DNA of 64,000 nucleotides, taken from NCBI GenBank assembly GCA_017431515.1, contig JAFRKV010000056.1, positions 1 through 64,000 of the forward strand, in the 5' to 3' direction. Under the pieces are notes generated by a model, which worked only from the letters and a program-made list of their open reading frames with translations, was not told where the DNA came from and ran no database searches. Of the stretch, positions 56,925 to 64,000 are shown piece after piece. Source of the stretch: Lachnospiraceae bacterium. GTDB taxonomy: Bacteria > Bacillota > Clostridia > Lachnospirales > Lachnospiraceae. Numbering within the stretch: the stretch's first letter is position 1; every line of letters begins with the position of its first letter. The position numbers and the translations under genes are program-made.

Positions 56925-57893
56925 ATGAAAAAATGGATTTCTGCAATCGGAGCGGCGCTTCTTTGCGTATCTCTGACTGCATGCGCAAACACACCGGCAG
57001 CATCAGCGGACGGGACTTACAAAGTGGGTGTGATCCAGCTGGTACAGCACGTGGCGCTGGATGCTGCGACGGAAGGTTTTCAGGCAGCGCTGACGGAAAA
57101 GCTGGGAGATAAGGTTTCTTTTGATGTACAGAATGCTTCCGGTGATTCCGCCACCTGTGCGACGATTGCCAACAGCTTCGTTTCCAACAGTGTGGATCTG
57201 ATCATGGCAAATGCGACCCCGGCGCTTCAGGCGGCATGCGCTTCCACGGATCAGATTCCGATCCTCGGCACGTCGGTGACGGATTATGCGACGGCGCTTG
57301 AGATTGAGAACTGGGACGGGATCGTCGGCAAAAACATTTCCGGCACTTCCGACCTGGCGCCTCTGGATCAGCAGGCGACCTGTCTGCATGAGATTTTCCC
57401 GGATGCTAAGACCATCGGTATCCTGTATTGCTCCGCGGAGCCCAACAGCGCTTACCAGGTCTCTGCGATCACGGAGTATCTGGAAGAAATGGGACTGACG
57501 GTCAAGCAGTACAGCTTTTCCGATTCCAACGATCTTTCCGGCGTCTGCACCACAGCCTGCGGAGAGGTGGATGCGCTTTACATCCCTACGGATAACACGG
57601 CTGCCAACAACACGGAGTTGATCAACAACATCGCAACGTCGGCAGGGACGCCGATCTTCTGCGGGGAAGAGGGCATCTGCAAAGGCTGCGGCGTGGCAAC
57701 GCTTTCCATCGATTACTATGCCCTCGGCTATACCACCGGGGAGATGGCATACGAAGTGCTGGCGAACGGAAAAGACATCGGCACCATGCCGGTGGAGTAC
57801 GCACCGACCTTCGCGAAGGAATACATGCCGGATCGCGCTGCGGCGCTGGGCATCACGGTGCCGGATGATTACGCGGCGATCGTAGAGGAATAA
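56925..57893 (+). CDS. ABC substrate-binding lipoprotein, TrpX-like, orphan
   Basis: A 322-residue exported lipoprotein with lipobox SLTAC (Cys20). The mature part is a two-lobed binding protein of the ABC_sub_bind family (VGVIQLVQHVALDAATEGFQ, NSVDLIMANATPALQAACAS, GISGTSDLAPL-like block near 135, TIGILYCSAEPNSAYQ, ALYIPTDNTAANNTELINNI, GVATLSIDYYALGYTTGEMA). Relatives bind tryptophan/tyrosine or related small molecules and usually sit with a permease and ATPase gene. Here neither follows: a terminator comes 46 bases after the stop. It may serve a transporter encoded elsewhere. TAAGGAGG precedes the ATG. Confidence 0.85.
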   Translation: MKKWISAIGAALLCVSLTACANTPAASADGTYKVGVIQLVQHVALDAATEGFQAALTEKLGDKVSFDVQNASGDSATCATIANSFVSNSVDLIMANATPALQAACASTDQIPILGTSVTDYATALEIENWDGIVGKNISGTSDLAPLDQQATCLHEIFPDAKTIGILYCSAEPNSAYQVSAITEYLEEMGLTVKQYSFSDSNDLSGVCTTACGEVDALYIPTDNTAANNTELINNIATSAGTPIFCGEEGICKGCGVATLSIDYYALGYTTGEMAYEVLANGKDIGTMPVEYAPTFAKEYMPDRAAALGITVPDDYAAIVEE

Positions 57894-57938
57894 CCGATTC
57901 CGGTAAAACAGCCAATAAAACCGTAATAAAACCATTGG

Positions 57939-57974
57939 AAAGCGACGGGGCAGATTCTTGCGACCCGTCGCTTT
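57939..57974 (+). terminator. Intrinsic terminator of the orphan binding-protein gene
   Basis: AAAGCGACGGG (57939-57949), a 14-base loop, CCCGTCGCTTT (57964-57974): an 11-bp perfect stem ending in TTTC. The next promoter starts immediately after. Confidence 0.8.
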
Positions 57975-57977
57975 CTG

Positions 57978-57986
57978 TGTTATAAT
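57978..57986 (+). promoter_or_regulatory. Extended -10 promoter of the cdaA-glmM operon
   Basis: TGTTATAAT (57978-57986) is an extended -10 with perfect TATAAT. The -35 region falls in the terminator stem and is not recognisable. The transcript would cover the two membrane proteins, cdaA, cdaR, glmM and the HPr-like gene. Confidence 0.55.
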
Positions 57987-58022
57987 GACTTGATATGTGT
58001 TGCCGTGAGGAAAGGACAGAGA

Positions 58023-58439
58023 ATGATTAACGAACAGCGCGTCAAGATGATGACGGAGATGCAGACCTATCTGGATCATAACGGTGAGGATATGCGGCCC
58101 ATGATCGAGTACTACCGGTCGGATTATGTCGCGAAGCAGCTTTTGCTTTCGATCCTTTCCGGGACGCTGGTGTTTGTGCTGCTTTGCGTCCTGGTGTTCA
58201 CCGATGACGTGGAGTCGTTTCTGCTGTCCATCGATTTCGAAAATCTGGCAGCCACGGTGACGCCCATCGTGACCCGTTATCTGGTGTTTATGGCGATCTA
58301 CCTTGCGATCACGCTGCTGATTTACGGGATTCGTTACGGTAAGGGACGGAAAAAAGTCAAGAAATACTACGCACAACTGACTGCATTGGAAAAACAGTAC
58401 AAGCAGGAAGAAAAGCGTCAGCAGCCGATCGGGTCCTGA
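58023..58439 (+). CDS. Small two-helix membrane protein, unknown
   Basis: A 138-residue protein with a soluble N-terminus (INEQRVKMMTEMQTYLDHNG) and two membrane helices (about LLLSILSGTLVFVLLCVLVF and YLVFMAIYLAITLLIYGIRY), ending in a charged, probably coiled-coil tail (KKVKKYYAQLTALEKQYKQE). I recognise no family. I start at ATG 58023 after GAGGAAAGGACAG; the longer frame from 57990 begins inside the promoter. It is first in the operon leading to cdaA, 17 bases before the next membrane gene, so a membrane role linked to c-di-AMP or the cell envelope is possible. Confidence 0.7.
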   Translation: MINEQRVKMMTEMQTYLDHNGEDMRPMIEYYRSDYVAKQLLLSILSGTLVFVLLCVLVFTDDVESFLLSIDFENLAATVTPIVTRYLVFMAIYLAITLLIYGIRYGKGRKKVKKYYAQLTALEKQYKQEEKRQQPIGS

Positions 58440-58456
58440 CGTAGGGAGGAACATAA

Positions 58457-59416
58457 ATGACAACCATCATTGAACTGAAAGAGATTGCAAGGCGCATTTA
58501 CGCACGCTTTGGCATCTATATCGTTCCGGCTGCAAAGTTTGTGGTGGAGCTGATTGCCTTGCTTTTAATCAGAAAAGCATTCGGATACGAGGAACGGGTG
58601 AGTTCCGTGCCGCTTTGCCTGATTCTGGCGCTGGCGGCTTCCGTACTGCCCCTTGGCATTTCGGTACTGATCCCTGCCATCGTGATTCTCTTCAATTTTT
58701 ACGCATTGTCCACGGAGGTGTTTCTGGCCGGAGGCGCGATCATGGCGATCGTAGCCCTTCTGTACCTGCGGTTCAACCCGAAAACCGGATATATGGTGGT
58801 ACTGGCGCCGGTTCTGTTTGCATTTCACATCCCGTTTATCCTGCCGGTGGCAGCGGGACTGCTGTTTGAACCGGGTGCGGCGGTGTCCATCGCCTGCGGT
58901 GCGTTCCTGTTTTATTTCTTCCAGGGGATCAGCGCGAACGCAACGGCGTTTTCCGGCGGGGAAGAGAGTACCGCGCTGGAAAAGATCAGCACACTGATCA
59001 AGCAGATCACCGGCAATCGCGAGATGCTGCTTGTGATCCTTGTTTTTGTCCTTACGACCATCATTGTGTATGCGATCCGCAGGCTGTCCATCAACCATGC
59101 ATGGACCATCGCGATCATTGCAGGTTTTATGACGGAGTTTGTGATCCTCCTCGGCGGATTCATCGCGTTGGGACTGAGTGAAAAGATCGGTTTTCTTGTC
59201 CTCGGAAATCTGATCTCGGTGGGTATTGCGCTTGTGATCAAGTTTTTCTGTTTCAATGTGGATTACAAACGAACGGAACGGACCCAGTTTGAGGACGATG
59301 ACTATTATTACTACGTGAAGGCGGTTCCGAAGCTCCAGATGGAGCCGGAGGAAAAGCATGTGCGTAAATACAGCTCGACCCGTAAAACACGTCAGCAGAG
59401 CGGAGGAAAGGCATGA
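58457..59416 (+). CDS. Polytopic membrane protein of the cdaA operon, unknown
   Basis: A 319-residue protein with about eight or nine membrane helices (for example FVVELIALLLIRKAF, VPLCLILALAASVLPLGISV, MAIVALLYLRF, LVILVFVLTTIIVYAIRRL, IAIIAGFMTEFVILLGGFIAL). The C-terminal 60 residues are soluble, with a Tyr-rich patch (DDDYYYYVKAVPKLQ) and a basic end. It shares no family I can name. It overlaps cdaA by 4 bases (ATGA), so it is translated with the membrane cyclase. That tight link suggests it may partner or regulate CdaA, or act as a c-di-AMP-linked transporter. AGGGAGG precedes the ATG. Confidence 0.8.
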   Translation: MTTIIELKEIARRIYARFGIYIVPAAKFVVELIALLLIRKAFGYEERVSSVPLCLILALAASVLPLGISVLIPAIVILFNFYALSTEVFLAGGAIMAIVALLYLRFNPKTGYMVVLAPVLFAFHIPFILPVAAGLLFEPGAAVSIACGAFLFYFFQGISANATAFSGGEESTALEKISTLIKQITGNREMLLVILVFVLTTIIVYAIRRLSINHAWTIAIIAGFMTEFVILLGGFIALGLSEKIGFLVLGNLISVGIALVIKFFCFNVDYKRTERTQFEDDDYYYYVKAVPKLQMEPEEKHVRKYSSTRKTRQQSGGKA

Positions 59417-60291
59417 TCGATTCTCTGGTATCGATGCTTGTCAGTTTCAAAGAGAATTATTTTTCCTGGCTGAATTTTCCCAGCATTTCCGTGACGGATG
59501 TGATTGAGATCCTGATCATCACATTCCTGATGTATCATGTGCTTCTTTGGGTCAAAAACACCCGTGCGTGGAACCTGTTCAAGGGGATTCTGATCATTCT
59601 CATTTTTGTTCTGCTGGCAGCGGTCTTCCAGATGAACACAATCCTGTGGCTGGCGGAGAAGGTGCTTTCCGTCGGTATGATTGCCCTGGTGGTCATTTTT
59701 CAGCCGGAGTTGCGCCGTGCTCTGGAGGAGCTGGGCCGCAGAAATTTCATGATCTCTTTGTTTTCCTTTTCGAATAACGAGACCGAGCGCTTTTCCGACA
59801 AGACCATTACGGAGCTTGTCAAGGCCAGTTATGAAATGGGAAAGGTGAAGACAGGCGCCCTGATCGTGGTGGAAAACGAAGTGGCATTGACGGAGTTTGA
59901 GCGGACGGGGATTTCCGTGGATGGTGTCGTGACGAGCCAGCTTCTGCTCAACATTTTCGAAAAAAATACGCCGCTTCATGACGGTGCGGTGATCATCCGC
60001 GGAGACCGGGTGCTTTCCGCGACCTGCTATCTGCCGCTTTCTGACAACATGGAGCTTTCCAAGGAGCTTGGAACCAGACATCGTGCGGCAGTCGGCATCA
60101 GCGAGGTCAGTGATTCCCTGACGATCGTGGTCAGTGAGGAGACCGGAAAAGTTTCCCTTGCCATGAATCATGTGCTGTATCGCAATGTGGACGCGGATTT
60201 TCTCCGCGATAAACTGGAGTATCTGCGAAGCGGAAAGGTCGCCGTGAAGAAAAAGCGGTTCCGCTGGAAAAGGAGGAACAGCAATGCTTAA
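59413..60291 (+). CDS. cdaA: Diadenylate cyclase CdaA (DisA_N domain)
   Basis: A 292-residue membrane enzyme that makes c-di-AMP from two ATP. Three membrane helices lie in the first about 100 residues (VIEILIITFLMYHVLLWVK; GILIILIFVLLAAVFQMN; VGMIALVVIFQPELRRALEE). The DAC domain at about 125-260 has the two catalytic motifs LHDGAVIIRGDRV (DGA) and GTRHRAAVGISEVSD (RHR). The order cdaA-cdaR-glmM is the conserved c-di-AMP operon of Bacillota, in which CdaR and GlmM modulate the cyclase. It starts inside the upstream membrane gene and overlaps cdaR by 8 bases. Confidence 0.95.
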   Translation: MIDSLVSMLVSFKENYFSWLNFPSISVTDVIEILIITFLMYHVLLWVKNTRAWNLFKGILIILIFVLLAAVFQMNTILWLAEKVLSVGMIALVVIFQPELRRALEELGRRNFMISLFSFSNNETERFSDKTITELVKASYEMGKVKTGALIVVENEVALTEFERTGISVDGVVTSQLLLNIFEKNTPLHDGAVIIRGDRVLSATCYLPLSDNMELSKELGTRHRAAVGISEVSDSLTIVVSEETGKVSLAMNHVLYRNVDADFLRDKLEYLRSGKVAVKKKRFRWKRRNSNA

Positions 60292-61282
60292 GAAGATCGG
60301 AAATGTGCTGTTCCACAATCTGGGATTGAAGATCGTCGCGCTGGTCGCCTCCATCATTCTGTGGTTCGTGATCATCAACATCAACGACCCGGAGATTACG
60401 CGCAATTTCAGCAGCGCAGTCGTGATCGAAAACCAGGAGGCGCTGGAGGCGCAGGGCAAAACCTTTGAAGTGGTGGGCGGCAATACGGCGTACTTCACGG
60501 TACGGGCGAAGCGTTCCGTCATGAAAAACCTGAGTGAATCGGATTTCCGCGCCACCGCGGATATGGTCAATCTTCAGGACTCCAACAAGGTGCCCATCAA
60601 TGTGACGGCCCTGCGTTATAACGGACAGCTGGAGATCACCAAGATTACAAAATATCTGGATATCGCCACGGAGGATCTGCAGAGCGGGCAGTATATCATC
60701 TCCGCCGAATGGACGGGCGAGCCTGCCAAAGGCTATGTGGTGCAGAATCTGACGGTGACGCCGAACGTCCTGAAGGTCAGCGGTCCGGAATCCATCGTGT
60801 CCACCATCGACCGGGTGGTGGCGACGGTCAGCGTCAACAACATTACCTCCGACATCAGCGACAGCGTGATCCCGCAGCTTTATGACAAGGACGGGAGAGT
60901 GATGGATACGACTCGGCTGAATCTGAACCTTTCTTCCGTCGTCGTCCGCGCGGAGATCAGCAGCGTCAAGGAAGTGGGTATCTCGGTGGAAGCCGGAGGC
61001 ACGCCTGCAGAGGGATATGAGGTTACGAAGATCATGTACTCGCCGGAAACCATCAAGGTGATGGGAGACACGGCGACGCTGAATGCCCTCAGCACGGTGA
61101 CGATCCCGCCGGAGGTTCTTGATGTGACGGATGCGACGGAGGATGTATCCGTTGTGATCGACATTACGGCCTATCTGCCGGAGGGCGTATCCCTTGTGGA
61201 TGCAAAACAAAAGGATATCGATCTGGTGGCGGTGATTGATCCGCTGCCGGAAGAAGAACAAGAACAAACAGGAGAAGAATGA
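60284..61282 (+). CDS. cdaR: CdaA regulatory protein CdaR (YbbR repeats)
   Basis: A 332-residue protein with an N-terminal membrane anchor (GLKIVALVASIILWFVII) and an extracytoplasmic chain of about three or four YbbR repeats. Each repeat has the pattern of a hydrophobic strand followed by a PExVxVxG-type turn (TVTPNVLKVSGPESIV; MYSPETIKVMGDTATLNAL). The C-terminus is acidic (PLPEEEQEQTGEE). CdaR binds CdaA and adjusts c-di-AMP output in Bacillus and Listeria. It overlaps cdaA by 8 bases and glmM by 4 bases. Confidence 0.92.
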   Translation: MLKKIGNVLFHNLGLKIVALVASIILWFVIININDPEITRNFSSAVVIENQEALEAQGKTFEVVGGNTAYFTVRAKRSVMKNLSESDFRATADMVNLQDSNKVPINVTALRYNGQLEITKITKYLDIATEDLQSGQYIISAEWTGEPAKGYVVQNLTVTPNVLKVSGPESIVSTIDRVVATVSVNNITSDISDSVIPQLYDKDGRVMDTTRLNLNLSSVVVRAEISSVKEVGISVEAGGTPAEGYEVTKIMYSPETIKVMGDTATLNALSTVTIPPEVLDVTDATEDVSVVIDITAYLPEGVSLVDAKQKDIDLVAVIDPLPEEEQEQTGEE

Positions 61283-62634
61283 CCATGGGAAGACTATTTG
61301 GAACAGACGGAGTCCGCGGCATTGCAGGATCGGAGCTGACGATTGAGCTGGCGACGAAGCTCGGACAGGCAGGCGCGTATGTCCTGACCAAAGAACAGGC
61401 GCACCAGCCGACGATCATAGTGGGCTGTGATACGAGAATTTCCGGCGGAATGCTTGCCAGCGCGCTGATGGCGGGGATCTGCTCCGTGGGCGCGAATGCG
61501 ATCTATGCGGGCGTCCTGCCCACACCGGCAGTCGCTTATCTTACCCGAAAGCATCAGGTGGATGCAGGCGTTGTTATTTCCGCATCCCATAACCCCATGG
61601 AGTTTAACGGCATCAAGTTTTTTAACGGGAGTGGGTACAAGCTTTCGGATGCGCTTGAGGATGAGATCGAAGCCCTGATCAAAAATGAGATGAAGGACGT
61701 GACGCTTCCCATCGGTTCCGGCGTGGGGCGGATCGACTACCGTTTTGACCTCAGGGAAGAATATGTGGAGTACATGAAGAAAGCCATGCCCATTGACCTT
61801 TCGGGGTTGAAGATCGTGATCGACTGCGCGGAGGGTGCTTCCCACTACACCTCCTATAAGACGTTAAAGGATCTCGGAGCCAATCTTGTGGCGATCCATA
61901 CGAATCCGGACGGCACCAACATCAACTCCAACTGCGGCTCCACACATATGGAAGAGCTGAAAGCGCGTGTCGTTTATGAGAAAGCAGATGTCGGGCTGGC
62001 TTTTGACGGCGACGCGGACCGGCTGCTGGCCGTGGATGAAAACGGCAAGCTTGTGGACGGCGACGAGCTCATGGCGATCTGCGGCAATGACATGAAGGAA
62101 CGCGGCACCCTGAAGAAAAACACCATCGTCGTCACGGTGATGTCCAACCTCGGTTTTTCCCTGATGGGGGACGAGCGCGGCATCCACATCGAAAAGACCA
62201 AGGTCGGTGACCGCTACGTCCTGGAAAATATGCTGGAAAACGGCTACAACCTGGGCGGCGAGCAGTCGGGTCATATCATTTTCACGGATGACAATACCAC
62301 GGGAGACGGGCTGCTTTCGGCGCTGCATCTTCTGCAGGTCATGGTGCATACCGGCAAGAAGCTCTCGGAGCTGGCGTCCATTATGACCGTCCTGCCCCAG
62401 GCTCTTGTGAATGCGAAGGTGCCGAACCACAAAAAAGAAAAATTCATGGAGTATCAGGAGATCGCGGATGCCATCGAGGCGTTGGAAAAGAAATTCAACG
62501 GCGAAGGCCGCGTGCTGATCCGCCCCTCCGGCACAGAGCCGTTGGTACGCGTCATGATCGAAGGCAAAGATCAGGAAGTAATCACCGAGGAAGCGAAGAA
62601 ACTCGCAGCCTTGATAACGGAAACGATGTTATGA
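61279..62634 (+). CDS. glmM: Phosphoglucosamine mutase
   Basis: A 451-residue enzyme that turns glucosamine-6-phosphate into glucosamine-1-phosphate for UDP-GlcNAc and the cell wall. It opens GRLFGTDGVRGIAGSELT. The phosphoserine loop is VVISASHNPMEFNGIKFF near residue 100, the metal loop is FDGDADRLLAVDE near 245, sugar binding is GGEQSGHIIF, and the C-terminal phosphate block is RPSGTEPLVRVMIEG. It is the glmM of the cdaA operon, distinct from the larger mutase at 48433-50172. Two ATGs (61279, 61285) fit the AGGAG. It overlaps both neighbours by 4 bases. Confidence 0.96.
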   Translation: MTMGRLFGTDGVRGIAGSELTIELATKLGQAGAYVLTKEQAHQPTIIVGCDTRISGGMLASALMAGICSVGANAIYAGVLPTPAVAYLTRKHQVDAGVVISASHNPMEFNGIKFFNGSGYKLSDALEDEIEALIKNEMKDVTLPIGSGVGRIDYRFDLREEYVEYMKKAMPIDLSGLKIVIDCAEGASHYTSYKTLKDLGANLVAIHTNPDGTNINSNCGSTHMEELKARVVYEKADVGLAFDGDADRLLAVDENGKLVDGDELMAICGNDMKERGTLKKNTIVVTVMSNLGFSLMGDERGIHIEKTKVGDRYVLENMLENGYNLGGEQSGHIIFTDDNTTGDGLLSALHLLQVMVHTGKKLSELASIMTVLPQALVNAKVPNHKKEKFMEYQEIADAIEALEKKFNGEGRVLIRPSGTEPLVRVMIEGKDQEVITEEAKKLAALITETML

Positions 62635-62900
62635 AGCGTAAAAAAGTAACCATACAGAACCCCACCGGTCTTCTGGTGAACTCCGCCGGGGTGCTCTGTG
62701 ACGAAGCAGTCAAATACAAAAGCAAGGTCACCTTCCGCTACGGCGACGGGAATGAAGCGAATGCCAAAAGCATTCTGAGCGTCCTCGGCGCCTGCATCAA
62801 AAACGGAGATGAGATTGAGCTGTGCTGCAGCGGCGAAGATGAAGAGGAAGCGCTGCGCGGCATGGTTTTTGTGGTGACGGAAAAATTAAAGGAATCCTAA
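62631..62900 (+). CDS. HPr/Crh-like protein lacking the catalytic His
   Basis: An 89-residue protein of the HPr fold. At the place of HPr His15 (GIHARPA) it reads GLLVNSA, with Leu at residue 15, so it cannot accept phosphate from PEP through enzyme I. The regulatory Ser site is kept (NAKSILSVLGACIKNG, Ser47, equal to HPr Ser46). This is the logic of Crh, which has Gln at that position and acts only in Ser-phosphorylated form with CcpA. A role in carbon control or in tuning GlmM/CdaA is possible. It overlaps glmM by 4 bases, so it is translated with the cell-wall precursor enzyme. Confidence 0.82.
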   Translation: MKRKKVTIQNPTGLLVNSAGVLCDEAVKYKSKVTFRYGDGNEANAKSILSVLGACIKNGDEIELCCSGEDEEEALRGMVFVVTEKLKES

Positions 62901-62933
62901 GGGTCCGGAACTGTGTTCCGTGCCGATAAAGAC

Positions 62934-62981
62934 ATGAAATTGCGCATGAACAGGCTTCATGCGTTTCAGGAGGATGGATAG
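62934..62981 (+). promoter_or_regulatory. leuA leader: short ORF with hairpin
   Basis: A 15-codon frame (MKLRMNRLHAFQEDG, stop TAG at 62979-62981) ends exactly where leuA begins. Inside it CGCATGAA (62943-62950) pairs with TTCATGCG (62956-62963). It contains only two Leu codons and no strong SD, so classic leucine attenuation is doubtful. Confidence 0.3.
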
Positions 62982-64000
62982 ATGCTGAATTACAGAAAAT
63001 ACAAACGCGTTCCCGTCATCGATTATCCGGAACGGGAATGGCCCGATAAAGAGATCATGGGCGCACCGATCTGGTGCAGCGTGGATCTCAGGGATGGTAA
63101 CCAGGCGCTGGTGGAGCCCATGAATGTGGAAGAGAAGATGGAGATGTTTCAGCTTCTTCTGAAGCTCGGCTTCAAAGAGATTGAGATCGGTTTCCCCGCG
63201 GCTTCCCAGATCGAATATGATTTTCTGCGCCGATTGGTGGAGGAGGACATGATCCCGGAGGATGTGACCGTGCAGGTGCTTTCCCAGTGCCGGGAACATC
63301 TGATCGACCGGACGTTTGAAGCGATTCAGGGTATTCCGAACGTCATCTTCCATATCTACAATTCCACCTCGACCCTGCAGCGGGAAGCAGTGTTCCATAT
63401 GGACCGTGAAGCGATCAAACAGATCGCGGTGGACGGCACGCGGATGGTGAAGGACCGGCTCTCCCGTTATGACGGGAATCTGACGCTGGAATACTCTCCG
63501 GAGAGCTTCACCGGGACGGAGCTTGATTTTGCGCTGGAAGTCTGTACCGCAGTACAGGAAGAGTGGAACTATGCGGCAGGAGACAAGATCATCATGAACC
63601 TGCCTTCCACGGTGGAGATGACGACGCCCAATGTTTATGCGGATCAGATCGAATGGATGAGCCATCATTTCAAGGAGCGGGAAAAAGTGATCCTTTCCGT
63701 GCATCCCCACAATGACAGAGGCTGCGGAGTGGCCGCGACGGAGCTTGCACTGCTTGCGGGCGCGGATCGCGTCGAAGGAACGCTGCTTGGAAACGGCGAA
63801 CGCACCGGAAACGTGGATATCGTGAATATCGCGCTGAATATGTTTACCCAGGGGATCAACCCGAAACTCAATCTTTCCGATATGGGTGAGATCATCGAGA
63901 CCTTTGAACGCTGCTGCAAGATGAAGGTGGACCCGCGGCATCCCTATGCAGGAAAGCTTGTCTTTACCGCATTTTCCGGCTCCCATCAGGATGCCATCAA
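62982..64000 (+). CDS. leuA: 2-isopropylmalate synthase, partial (runs off the window)
   Basis: The first 339 residues of the enzyme that joins acetyl-CoA and 2-oxoisovalerate in the first step of leucine synthesis. Seen: IWCSVDLRDGNQALVEPM (catalytic Arg/Asp and metal Asp), FKEIEIGFPAASQIEYDF, HIYNSTSTLQREAVF, LEYSPESFTGTELDFALEV and VILSVHPHNDRGCGVA (HxHND metal motif), with LGNGERTGNVDIV. The opening YRKYKRVPVIDYPEREWP fits the longer LeuA2 (yeast-like) class. ATG 62982 follows TCAGGAGG. The frame is open to the last base, so the C-terminal regulatory domain lies beyond the window. Confidence 0.95.
   Translation, partial: MLNYRKYKRVPVIDYPEREWPDKEIMGAPIWCSVDLRDGNQALVEPMNVEEKMEMFQLLLKLGFKEIEIGFPAASQIEYDFLRRLVEEDMIPEDVTVQVLSQCREHLIDRTFEAIQGIPNVIFHIYNSTSTLQREAVFHMDREAIKQIAVDGTRMVKDRLSRYDGNLTLEYSPESFTGTELDFALEVCTAVQEEWNYAAGDKIIMNLPSTVEMTTPNVYADQIEWMSHHFKEREKVILSVHPHNDRGCGVAATELALLAGADRVEGTLLGNGERTGNVDIVNIALNMFTQGINPKLNLSDMGEIIETFERCCKMKVDPRHPYAGKLVFTAFSGSHQDAI

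Overview
The window reads as a chromosomal segment of an anaerobic Bacillota (class Clostridia), most like Lachnospiraceae. The evidence is gene content and order: a type III glutamine synthetase, a clostridial-type ProS, a GGGtGRT protein, FprA flavodiiron protein, YvyF next to ComFC, the cdaA-cdaR-glmM block, and the rqcP-divIC-tilS-hpt-ftsH block. Ribosome binding sites are strong and of the AGGAGG type, and the base composition is moderately GC-rich. The first ~600 bases are clearly more AT-rich and hold a decayed insertion sequence.

Layout. 1-605: internally deleted IS630-type element with readable terminal inverted repeats. 695-1513: a glycosyltransferase. 1533-17102: a large nitrogen-assimilation locus (asparagine synthetase, GlnN, an AmtB-PII fusion, GltB, GltD, PyrG, a divergent GlnA-like protein and an ANTAR RNA-binding regulator). 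Three leaders in this locus carry the same hexaloop hairpin, AAAGGC closed by C-G, overlapping an intrinsic terminator. The natural reading is an ANTAR-controlled antitermination regulon, with the regulator at the end of the cluster. 17192-24231: a five-gene operon of a DUF3089 lipoprotein, an Sfp-type phosphopantetheinyl transferase, a MATE exporter fused to a degenerate RsbW-like domain, an ATP-grasp ligase and a membrane-bound SpoIIE-type phosphatase. 24253-29020: HU, an AI-2E family permease, a membrane-anchored lysozyme-like protein, a binding-protein/permease fusion and a TSCPD protein.

29128-32268: a strong promoter, a highly structured non-coding RNA (candidate raiA-type), then secA. 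32283-41147: FprA, a c-di-GMP phosphodiesterase and two hybrid histidine kinases that converge tail to tail. 41175-44254: an IscU-like protein, GGGtGRT protein, Fur-family regulator and a lone ZnuC-like ATPase. 44299-50172: proS, cca, a PEGA lipoprotein and a phosphohexomutase. 50199-55211: a second HU and the rqcP-divIC-tilS-hpt-ftsH cluster. 55421-56775 (minus): yvyF and comFC. 56925-64000: an orphan binding lipoprotein, two membrane proteins, cdaA-cdaR-glmM (c-di-AMP and cell-wall precursor supply), an HPr/Crh-like protein lacking the catalytic His, and the start of leuA, cut by the window end.

The most unusual items are: (i) the single-hexaloop attenuators of the nitrogen locus, paired with a regulator whose receiver lacks the phosphorylatable Asp; (ii) two ~130-140 bp three-armed palindromic elements (13561-13700 and 55875-56007) that share sequence at conserved points while their stems covary, one of them flanked by an 11-bp direct repeat; (iii) the MATE/RsbW-like fusion operon; and (iv) the structured RNA upstream of secA. 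No tRNA, rRNA or CRISPR array was seen.
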